6,020 nt of DNA from Sulfurovum sp. GTDB lineage: Bacteria; Campylobacterota; Campylobacteria; Campylobacterales; Sulfurovaceae. The notes under the pieces were generated by a model, which saw nothing but the letters and a program-made list of their open reading frames with translations, was not told the DNA's origin and did not search any database. Below are positions 1 through 4,863 of the stretch, one piece after another. Every line of letters begins with the position of its first letter. The first letter of the stretch is position 1. The stretch spans positions 1-6,020 of the forward strand of contig JALSTF010000263.1 in assembly GCA_026983895.1 (NCBI GenBank). The letters are read 5' to 3'. A program made the position numbers and the translations under genes.

Positions 1-335
1 ACCTTGAAAGCTTTCTGTACCCCTTTCATATGATCTGCATCGGTGGTACGGATGAATTTGTCGTAGGAAATACCGAAATCATCCCAGAGGTTCTTGAAGG
101 TCGCAGAGATCTCATCTGCATACTCCTGGGAAGTTTTTCCTCTGGCTTTGGCGGACTCTTCGATCTTCTGGCCGTGTTCGTCCGTTCCGGTCAGGAAGAA
201 GGTATCAAGGCCGCTCATGCGCGAATAGCGGGCCAAAGTGTCGGCGATGATGGTCGTATAGGCATGGCCGATATGGGCAATGTCGTTGACATAGTAGATA
301 GGGGTCGTGATATAGGCTTTGTGGCAAGATGGCAT
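1..335 (-). CDS. metG: Methionyl-tRNA synthetase, N-terminal part (gene cut by window edge)
   Basis: This class I aminoacyl-tRNA synthetase charges tRNA-Met with methionine in the cytoplasm. Only the first 111 codons are visible; the gene continues beyond position 1. The start MPSCHKAYITTPIYYVND is followed by the class I ATP-binding HIGH signature at residues 21-24 (HIGHAY) and by the Rossmann-fold block TGTDEHGQKIE at 49-59, both typical of MetG. The KMSKS loop, zinc knuckle and anticodon domain lie outside the window. The ATG at 335-333 is chosen because it matches the usual N-terminus of the family; a possible AAGGA ribosome binding site (351-347) sits 11 nt upstream, which is rather far. 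A minus-strand TATAAT lies about 55 bp upstream. The orientation is the same as the Cys4-fbp-mobB operon at 3176-4733, to which metG is adjacent in C. jejuni (from memory). Identity is near certain; the exact start is less so. Confidence 0.95.
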   Translation of the reverse strand, partial: MPSCHKAYITTPIYYVNDIAHIGHAYTTIIADTLARYSRMSGLDTFFLTGTDEHGQKIEESAKARGKTSQEYADEISATFKNLWDDFGISYDKFIRTTDADHMKGVQKAFK

Positions 336-389
336 AGGCAGTATGTTCCTTAAACAAATGAGTTTATTGGTTTTACAAGGGTATGTAAA

Positions 390-395
390 ATTATA
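390..395 (-). promoter_or_regulatory. Candidate -10 box for metG
   Basis: A perfect TATAAT reads on the minus strand at 395-390, about 55 bp upstream of the metG ATG, in an AT-rich divergent intergenic region. No convincing -35 hexamer lies 17 bp upstream (CAATTT at 418-413). Campylobacterota sigma-70 promoters commonly lack a conserved -35 box, so this does not exclude it. The call rests on sequence alone. Confidence 0.35.
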
Positions 396-474
396 AAGGT
401 TATATTAGCGAAATTGTGCTGTGACAAGGGTAATCTCTTGCAGGCGGGAGAGGGTATCTTTTATAAAATTATAT

Positions 475-480
475 TATAAT
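475..480 (+). promoter_or_regulatory. Candidate -10 box for the 173-aa gene and GIY-YIG gene
   Basis: A perfect TATAAT lies within an AT-only run (461-480), 63 bp upstream of the ATG at 544. No good -35 match is present at normal spacing; TTGCAG at 438-443 is too far away (31 bp). Because the surrounding bases are almost all A and T, a chance match is quite possible. The implied leader contains a small hairpin at 510-523. Confidence 0.35.
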
Positions 481-530
481 AAAAGCCATCTCTACATACG
501 AATAAAATATTCCCGAAAGGGAAAATGGAC

Positions 531-534
531 AGGA
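531..534 (+). promoter_or_regulatory. Ribosome binding site that fixes the start at 544
   Basis: AGGA ends 9 nt before the ATG at 544. The longer reading frame, open from a GTG at 421, has no purine-rich site before that GTG, and its extra 41 residues would span the AT-rich promoter-like DNA. The 544 start is therefore preferred. Confidence 0.5.
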
Positions 535-543
535 TACACAAAA

Positions 544-1065
544 ATGGATCACGAAAGCAAGACTCGTATCGAGAACATTGCCGGCAAAGAGACTTATACG
601 GAGGAAGAGAAGCAGTTCATTCTTGAGAGGCTTAACAGGGAAAGACTTGAAAGACAAAAGTTCAAACAGGCAGCATTGAAGGCCAAAAAGAGGTATTCGG
701 AAGAAGAAAAGCACCGTATATTGCAGGAATTGAATGAAAAACGTATACGGGATGAACATCAGGAAGAGATGAAGCGTATTCGTTTTCTGAACAAAGAGAT
801 ATATCTTTTTGGTAACAAAAAATTCTACAAATTGAAAGAAATGGAACGGGAATATTTTCTTGAAGTGGAGATTTGCAAGAACTTCACGAGCCGCCCCTGT
901 ATTGTACCGTTGTATTACAAGACCTTCGGTGAAATGAAGACAAGAGATGTTCTTCTGAAAATAGAACCGCATTCGGACAAGATATTTATTTCCAAAGATG
1001 CTGTCCGTGTTTATTTCAAGTCTTATGCCTTGCAGGATATGCCGGCACAAAACAGGCAGCATTGA
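544..1065 (+). CDS. Hypothetical 173-aa charged protein with a tandem internal repeat
   Basis: I do not recognise this protein. The N-terminal half (about residues 1-80) is very rich in E, K and R and should be helical, probably coiled coil. It carries two copies of one unit 33 residues apart: YTEEEKQFILERLNRER (18-34) and YSEEEKHRILQELNEKR (51-67). The C-terminal half (about 85-165) changes character, with alternating hydrophobic and polar stretches such as EIYLFG, YFLEVEI and KIFIS that suggest a small beta-rich domain; C111 and C119 are its only cysteines. There is no signal peptide or membrane segment, so it is probably cytoplasmic. The stop is two bases before the ATG of the GIY-YIG gene, implying co-transcription. 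Codons such as AGG, AGA and TTG are frequent and GC looks lower than in the flanking housekeeping genes. The coding call is supported by length, RBS and coupling; no function is assigned. Confidence 0.75.
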   Translation: MDHESKTRIENIAGKETYTEEEKQFILERLNRERLERQKFKQAALKAKKRYSEEEKHRILQELNEKRIRDEHQEEMKRIRFLNKEIYLFGNKKFYKLKEMEREYFLEVEICKNFTSRPCIVPLYYKTFGEMKTRDVLLKIEPHSDKIFISKDAVRVYFKSYALQDMPAQNRQH

Positions 1066-1067
1066 CA

Positions 1068-1316
1068 ATGTATTACGTCTATATGCTCGAATGTGCGGAC
1101 GGTACACTCTATACAGGTATAGCCACCGATATACAACGGCGCCTGGAGGAGCACAACAGTTCCGAGAAAGGCGCGAAATATACACGTGCAAGACGCCCTG
1201 TGAAACTGGTCTATTCAGAAGAGTACGGTGACAGGAGCAGTGCTTCCAAAAGGGAATATGAGATCAAAAAGAAGATGAGCCGGAGAGAGAAGCTTCAATT
1301 GTTGGAAAAATCTTAA
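1068..1316 (+). CDS. Stand-alone GIY-YIG nuclease-like protein (UPF0213/YhbQ type)
   Basis: This is an 82-aa single-domain protein of the GIY-YIG superfamily, a fold found in UvrC, homing endonucleases and small uncharacterised proteins such as E. coli YhbQ. Visible motifs in order are YYVYMLECADG (2-12), LYTG (14-17, the YIG element), a conserved Arg with DIQRRLEEH (21-29), GAKYTRARRP (35-44) and SASKREYEIKK (58-68), whose E63 fits the metal-binding glutamate. The core residues Y5, Y15, R25, H29 and E63 all appear present, so it could be active, although members of this subfamily have little proven function. The ATG at 1068 is chosen; an in-frame TTG at 1062, two codons earlier, overlaps the upstream stop. 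Only a weak AGG (1054-1056) precedes it, so translation may rely on coupling to the 173-aa gene. Confidence 0.9.
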   Translation: MYYVYMLECADGTLYTGIATDIQRRLEEHNSSEKGAKYTRARRPVKLVYSEEYGDRSSASKREYEIKKKMSRREKLQLLEKS

Positions 1317-1328
1317 GTTCAACCTCTG

Positions 1329-1334
1329 TATACT
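1329..1334 (+). promoter_or_regulatory. Weak candidate -10 box before the acyl-CoA synthetase gene
   Basis: TATACT (5 of 6 matches to consensus) lies 33 bp before the ATG at 1368, in the only non-coding gap (1317-1367) ahead of this gene. TTGGAA at 1302-1307 resembles a -35 box, but the 21-bp spacer is too long. The gene may instead be read from the promoter upstream of 544. Confidence 0.22.
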
Positions 1335-1356
1335 ATAGGTTTCAAATCAATCCAGT

Positions 1357-1361
1357 AAAGG
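1357..1361 (+). promoter_or_regulatory. Ribosome binding site selecting the ATG at 1368
   Basis: AAAGG is 6 nt before the ATG at 1368 but only 2 nt before the out-of-frame ATG at 1364. The spacing favours 1368, which opens the long AMP-binding frame. Confidence 0.6.
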
Positions 1362-1367
1362 CCATGC

Positions 1368-3077
1368 ATGGGCAAGCCCCTCATACACCTACCGAAACTG
1401 ACACTCAAAGCACTTTTCGAGTACAGTACCGAAAACTACGCCGACCGTCCAGCCGTCCAGTTCGTCGATGGCCATCATCTTATGACCTATACCGCTCTGG
1501 AACAGAAAGTACTCAAGATCCAGGAAATGCTGGATGCCTACGACATACATCCCGGAGACAGGGTAGCCCTTTACAGTGAGAATATGCCCAATTGGTCCGC
1601 CATCTATTTTGCGGTCACGACCATGGGTGCGGTGATCGTTCCTATTTTGCCGGATTTCCATACATCCGAGGCTATGCATATTGCCAACCATGCAGAATGC
1701 AAAGCGGCATTCATTTCACAGAAACTTTTTGAAACACTGCTTGACGAGAAACAGCCTCCGGCCATCAATCTGCTGGTCATTGCGGACAAGCTGACCGTGC
1801 TTACAAAACTCTCCACACCGTCCAAAATGGACAAAATGCTCCAAATGGGCGGTGAACAGTTGAACAAAGCAATGGAGAAGCTGGGAAAGGAGAAGAAAGA
1901 GGAAGAGGCATATATCCCGGAGGAAGATGACCTTGCTGCCATTATTTACACTTCAGGTACGACAGGAAGTTCAAAAGGTGTCATGCTCACACACCGGAAT
2001 CTCACCTACGATGCAACGGCGGCACAGCATGTAGTGGATATTTTTCCCGAAGACAGGTTTCTCTCTGTTCTGCCGATGGCCCATACGTTTGAATGTACGG
2101 TGGGTATGATCATTCCATTGCTGAACGGTGCTTCTATCCACTATCTTCAAAGACCGCCGACTCCAACCATTTTGGTCAAAGCACTGGCACACGTAAGGCC
2201 GACGTTTATGCTGGCGGTCCCATTGATCATTGAAAAGATCTATAAGAACCGTATACAGCCCAATTTTGAAAAAAACATCTTGATCAGGACACTTTATGCG
2301 ATTCCTTTTCTGCGTAAAATGTTTCACCGTATTGCGGGAAAGAAACTGATGGAAACCTTTGGAGGCGAGATCAGGTTCTTCGGCATAGGCGGTGCGGGGC
2401 TATCACCTTTGGTCGAAAAATTCCTCAGAGAGGCAGCATTCCCTTACTGCATAGGGTATGGTTTGACTGAGACTTCCCCGTTGCTTGCAGGCACCAATCC
2501 CCAAAAGACAAAATACAAAGCGATCGGACCGGTGATCGCTGGAGTAGAGGTCGAACTCCGTGATAAGAATGCAGAGGGTATCGGTACATTGTGGGCAAGG
2601 GGACCCATTGTGATGAAAGGTTATTACAAAGATCCTGAAAAGACGGCAGAAGCAATGGATGAGAATGGGTGGTTCAATACTGAAGATATCGGCTACCTCG
2701 ACAGTGACGGCTATTTTTTCATGAACGGGCGTGCGAAGAACATCATTGTGGGGCCCAGTGGAGAGAATATCTATCCCGAACAGATCGAAGCGGTCATCAA
2801 TGCACATATTTATGTGGCGGATTCGCTTGTTTTTGATGACAGCGGTGTCTTGACCGCACGTATCAACCTTGATTATGAAAAACTCGATGTGGCATTCGGT
2901 GTCAGCAGAAAATCAGAAACGGAGATACACAAAAAGGTAGCAGAGATCCTTGAAGAGATCCGCAAAGAGGTAAATGAAAACGTATCATCCTTTTCGCGGA
3001 TCAGGAAAGTGATCGAACAGAAAGAGCCTTTTGTGAAGACACCGACGAAAAAGATTAAGCGTTACCTCTATGTATAG
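1368..3077 (+). CDS. Long-chain acyl-CoA synthetase-like AMP-forming ligase
   Basis: This 569-aa member of the ANL (acyl-CoA synthetase) superfamily activates a carboxylate, probably a fatty acid, with ATP to an acyl-adenylate and transfers it to CoA. Motifs in order: P-loop YTSGTTGSSKGV (194-205), MAHTFE (237-242), GGAGLS (341-346), YGLTETSP (364-371), TEDIGYLDSDGYF (438-450) with the ribose-binding D440, GRAKNII (454-460), GENIYPEQIE (465-474), and a C-terminal PTKKIKR (559-565) with the likely catalytic lysine at about 562. A Lys/Glu-rich insert (about 152-187) resembles the linker before the P-loop in bacterial FadD-like proteins. Length is normal and the protein appears intact, without signal peptide. 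A fatty acid substrate is inferred from overall style; acyl-ACP or another carboxylate acceptor cannot be excluded. It converges with the small Cys4 gene downstream and may share a transcript with the two genes upstream. Confidence 0.93.
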   Translation: MGKPLIHLPKLTLKALFEYSTENYADRPAVQFVDGHHLMTYTALEQKVLKIQEMLDAYDIHPGDRVALYSENMPNWSAIYFAVTTMGAVIVPILPDFHTSEAMHIANHAECKAAFISQKLFETLLDEKQPPAINLLVIADKLTVLTKLSTPSKMDKMLQMGGEQLNKAMEKLGKEKKEEEAYIPEEDDLAAIIYTSGTTGSSKGVMLTHRNLTYDATAAQHVVDIFPEDRFLSVLPMAHTFECTVGMIIPLLNGASIHYLQRPPTPTILVKALAHVRPTFMLAVPLIIEKIYKNRIQPNFEKNILIRTLYAIPFLRKMFHRIAGKKLMETFGGEIRFFGIGGAGLSPLVEKFLREAAFPYCIGYGLTETSPLLAGTNPQKTKYKAIGPVIAGVEVELRDKNAEGIGTLWARGPIVMKGYYKDPEKTAEAMDENGWFNTEDIGYLDSDGYFFMNGRAKNIIVGPSGENIYPEQIEAVINAHIYVADSLVFDDSGVLTARINLDYEKLDVAFGVSRKSETEIHKKVAEILEEIRKEVNENVSSFSRIRKVIEQKEPFVKTPTKKIKRYLYV

Positions 3078-3107
3078 ATCTTCAGAAACAGAGCGCTTTG
3101 CACATCA

Positions 3108-3177
3108 AGAGCACTTCCTACGGGCACTCCCGTATGGCGGAGGCAAAGTCTGCCGTTAAGGCAAAATACTGTGCTTT
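3108..3177. repeat. Structured palindromic element in a convergent intergenic gap; possible dispersed repeat or bidirectional terminator
   Basis: The gap between two converging genes (3078-3175) holds nested inverted repeats. The first is a perfect 6-bp stem TACGGG/CCCGTA (3119-3124 with 3129-3134, loop CACT). The second is a 6-bp stem GGCGGA/TCTGCC with one G-U pair (3136-3141 with 3149-3154). An outer 7-bp stem, AGAGCAC with GTGCTTT (3108-3114 with 3171-3177, one G-U pair), encloses both. The fold is a three-way junction. The outer stem reaches the stop codon of the minus-strand Cys4 gene. There is no immediate T-run, so it is not a classic intrinsic terminator. It resembles REP-like or small MITE-like units in form, but copies elsewhere cannot be tested from this window. 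Confidence 0.45.
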
Positions 3178-3373
3178 AAAACTCGAAACCGCCGCCTTTG
3201 CCTTTGCTCATACTGTCATAAACCGCTTTCACATAGGCATCCCGAACTTGACAATCCAGGAGTTGTTCGCATTTGAGACAGCTTTTTACATGGTGCTCTT
3301 TTTGACACTTTTCAAGCTCGACTTTCTTCTGCTTGAGTGTGATCTGCCACTCATCCAGGACCGTGTCGGACAT
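3176..3373 (-). CDS. Conserved small four-cysteine protein (Cj0839c-like), unknown function
   Basis: This is a 65-aa protein starting MSDTVLDEWQITLKQKK and ending SKGKGGGFEF. It has four cysteines in the spacing C-x8-C-x2-C-x5-C (C23, C32, C35, C41) plus H27 and H28, which would suit a zinc site or small metal cluster; that is inference. The N-terminal third looks helical and amphipathic, and there is no signal peptide. From memory, proteins of this size and style occupy the same place next to fbp in Campylobacterota (C. jejuni Cj0839c); no function is known to me. The start ATG (3373-3371) overlaps the fbp stop by one base in TGATG, so translation is probably coupled to fbp. It is the last gene of the mobB-fbp operon, followed directly by the structured element at 3108-3177. 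Confidence 0.85.
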   Translation of the reverse strand: MSDTVLDEWQITLKQKKVELEKCQKEHHVKSCLKCEQLLDCQVRDAYVKAVYDSMSKGKGGGFEF

Positions 3374-4224
3374 CAGGATTTGACTCCGTAGGCATCCTTT
3401 AGTCTCTCTATTTCATAGGTAGAGCCAAAAAAGCAGGGACTGGTATCGTGGGGATGTGCAGGGACAAGCTCCATCAGTCTTTTTCCTTTGGCATCGACGG
3501 CTTGGCCTCCTGCCTGCTCATAGATGAAAGCAAAAGGGATCACTTCAAAAAGCTGTCTGAGTTTGCCGTGCGGTTTGTCGGAAGTCCCCGGATAGGAGAA
3601 AATACCACCGCCTTTAAGGAGTATCTGGTGGAGGTCGGGAACCATTCCGCCGGAGTAGCGCAGTCTGTACCCTTCTGCAAAAAGGTCATCCACGAAACTC
3701 TTGTGATAGTCACACCAGTTCTGTTGTGTGCCGCCGGGTGCATTGAGTTTCCCTTTCTCCCGGAGTGATATCTCACAGATGAAGTTGAACAGTCCCTCCT
3801 GGGCCCTGTAATGTTTGGGCTTTTCCCCTTTTACCACCCTGACGATCTCGATACGCGGCCCATAAACCACATAGGCAGAAGCAACAAGATTTTCTCCTTT
3901 GGGTTCCCCCTCGTAAATACCGAAGATGGACCCCACGGAGAGGTTGACGTCTGCAAGGCTCGAACCGTCAAGCGGATCATAGCAGACAGTGTATTTCCCT
4001 CCGTCATGCAGATGAAGAACACCTTCTTTCTCTTCACTGATAAGATCTTTGACCAGCGGGACGGATTTGAAAGCCTCTTCTATGAGATAGTCACTCTTGA
4101 CATCCAGTTTGAGCTGGTCTTCTCCGGAAGAGTTCTCACTGTCACAGTAGCCAAGGTCTTCGGTTTTGATGGCATGATCGATCTTCAGGGCGATCTTTTC
4201 AATGGTTTCAAATAGGGTATGCAT
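3373..4224 (-). CDS. fbp: Class I fructose-1,6-bisphosphatase
   Basis: This 283-aa cytoplasmic enzyme hydrolyses fructose 1,6-bisphosphate to fructose 6-phosphate, the committed step of gluconeogenesis, which autotrophic and amino-acid-using Campylobacterota need for sugar synthesis. Class I signatures are present: ISEEKE (62-67) with the metal-binding glutamates, DPLDGSSLADVN (83-94) as the metal and phosphate loop, RYSGGMVPDLHQ (189-200) for substrate binding, and KLRQLFEVIPFAFIYEQAGG (221-240) including the metal ligand E236. It is shorter than the roughly 330-residue E. coli enzyme, mainly because of a shorter N-terminus, which suggests no AMP-regulatory region of the usual kind. The ATG at 4224 has a strong GAGGAG site 5 nt upstream. 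It lies 11 nt after mobB and overlaps the Cys4 gene by one base, making a three-gene operon. Confidence 0.95.
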   Translation of the reverse strand: MHTLFETIEKIALKIDHAIKTEDLGYCDSENSSGEDQLKLDVKSDYLIEEAFKSVPLVKDLISEEKEGVLHLHDGGKYTVCYDPLDGSSLADVNLSVGSIFGIYEGEPKGENLVASAYVVYGPRIEIVRVVKGEKPKHYRAQEGLFNFICEISLREKGKLNAPGGTQQNWCDYHKSFVDDLFAEGYRLRYSGGMVPDLHQILLKGGGIFSYPGTSDKPHGKLRQLFEVIPFAFIYEQAGGQAVDAKGKRLMELVPAHPHDTSPCFFGSTYEIERLKDAYGVKS

Positions 4225-4229
4225 GGTTT

Positions 4230-4235
4230 CTCCTC
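4230..4235 (-). promoter_or_regulatory. Strong ribosome binding site for fbp
   Basis: On the minus strand GAGGAG (4235-4230) lies 5 nt before the fbp ATG and overlaps the end of mobB by one or more bases of its TAA stop (4238-4236). It is the strongest Shine-Dalgarno match in the operon, so fbp is probably translated more efficiently than mobB. Confidence 0.65.
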
Positions 4236-4733
4236 TTAAATGCTTACGGCATGCTTTTTGATCCAGTCAAGGATCTGTGCTGTGTCGTTGAGATCGAGTA
4301 TATCGATGTGTTCAGGGATATTCTGCTCTCTCGGGTCGATCGTGTTGTCAATAGCAATGGCTTCGGAACAGTCGAAATAACGCTCATCTATCGCATTGCG
4401 AAAAATGGCGATACGCGGCAAAGGCAGGGTTTTAAGTCCCTCGACCAACAGTATGTCAAAGGTATGGACCATGGCCACGATCTCATCAAGGCTTTTCTCC
4501 CTGTGGGAAAAATAGGTGGTACGGGTAGGGGAGGTGACCACCACTTCCGCACCGGTCTGATAGAATTTGTAACTGTCTTTTCCTTCTACATCGAAGTGCG
4601 CTTTGTCTTTAGGGTCATTTTTGATAATGGCAACCCTCTGCGTTTTGATAAGTTCGGTGGCGATCTTCTCTACCAGTGTGGTTTTTCCGCTTCCCGACGG
4701 TCCGGTAAATGCAACGGCAACTCTTTTTTTCAC
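4236..4733 (-). CDS. mobB: Molybdopterin-guanine dinucleotide biosynthesis protein MobB (GTG start)
   Basis: MobB is a P-loop GTP-binding protein that assists MobA in attaching GMP to molybdopterin, giving the cofactor of enzymes such as periplasmic nitrate reductase and formate dehydrogenase. The 165-aa product begins with a Walker A motif GPSGSGKTT (11-19). It then shows NDPKDKAHFDVEGKDSY (39-55) with the KDS and TGA (60-62) elements usual in MobB, and ILLVEGLKTLPLPRIAIFR (94-112) with the conserved VEG. Length is close to the family norm. The start must be the GTG at 4733-4731: an in-frame TAA lies at 4745-4743 with no other start between, and AAAGG sits 6 nt upstream. It is the first gene of the mobB-fbp-Cys4 operon and is divergent from the lipoprotein gene. 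Confidence 0.92.
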   Translation of the reverse strand: MKKRVAVAFTGPSGSGKTTLVEKIATELIKTQRVAIIKNDPKDKAHFDVEGKDSYKFYQTGAEVVVTSPTRTTYFSHREKSLDEIVAMVHTFDILLVEGLKTLPLPRIAIFRNAIDERYFDCSEAIAIDNTIDPREQNIPEHIDILDLNDTAQILDWIKKHAVSI

Positions 4734-4739
4734 GAAGAA

Positions 4740-4744
4740 CCTTT
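4740..4744 (-). promoter_or_regulatory. Ribosome binding site for the GTG start of mobB
   Basis: AAAGG on the minus strand (4744-4740), 6 nt before GTG. It overlaps the in-frame TAA (4745-4743) that closes the frame upstream, so no longer N-terminus is possible. Confidence 0.6.
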
Positions 4745-4801
4745 AGAACCCGGATGATAGCGATATGTACACATGTTCCAGGTTAAAATTGAATTACTGC
4801 A

Positions 4802-4807
4802 ATTATA
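4802..4807 (-). promoter_or_regulatory. Candidate -10 box for the mobB-fbp-Cys4 operon
   Basis: A perfect TATAAT on the minus strand, giving a predicted leader of about 60 nt before the mobB GTG. No clear -35 box. It overlaps a plus-strand -10-like box at 4804-4809, so the two divergent promoters may compete. Confidence 0.4.
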
Positions 4808-4809
4808 CT
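4804..4809 (+). promoter_or_regulatory. Candidate -10 box for the lipoprotein gene
   Basis: TATACT (5 of 6 consensus matches), 54 bp before the lipoprotein ATG, sharing four bases with the opposite-strand TATAAT. The -35 region (GGTTAA at 4781-4786) is poor. Confidence 0.3.
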
Positions 4810-4852
4810 TAAATCTTTATTGAATGTATGTTAAACTCCATCTACATAGTGA

Positions 4853-4860
4853 AGGGGGAG
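4853..4860 (+). promoter_or_regulatory. Ribosome binding site selecting the lipoprotein start at 4864
   Basis: AGGGGGAG ends 3 nt before the ATG (its AGGGG part ends 6 nt before). The alternative ATG at 4828 has no purine-rich site ahead of it. Confidence 0.6.
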
Positions 4861-4863
4861 TCC

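Noticed and set aside
30..353. Plus-strand open frame of 107 codons
   Set aside because: It lies opposite the metG N-terminus, whose HIGH and TGTDEHG motifs prove the minus-strand reading.
421..543. GTG-initiated 41-residue extension of the 173-aa protein
   Set aside because: No ribosome site before the GTG, and the segment overlaps the AT-rich promoter-like sequence; the ATG at 544 with AGGA is better.
469..1191. Long minus-strand open frame (240 codons) across the 173-aa gene
   Set aside because: It overlaps the GIY-YIG gene, which is supported by motifs, and its translation is rich in Phe, Leu and Cys without recognisable domains, as expected of an antisense shadow of a Lys/Glu-rich gene.
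3098..3391. Plus-strand open frame of 97 codons after the acyl-CoA synthetase gene
   Set aside because: It runs through the structured element and antisense to the Cys4 gene; the latter has a coupled start and conserved-looking sequence.
3811..4215. Plus-strand open frame of 134 codons inside fbp
   Set aside because: Antisense to the well-supported Fbp reading; no ribosome site or motifs.
4251..4757. Plus-strand open frame of 168 codons covering mobB
   Set aside because: Antisense to MobB, whose Walker A and KDS motifs are clear; a shadow frame.
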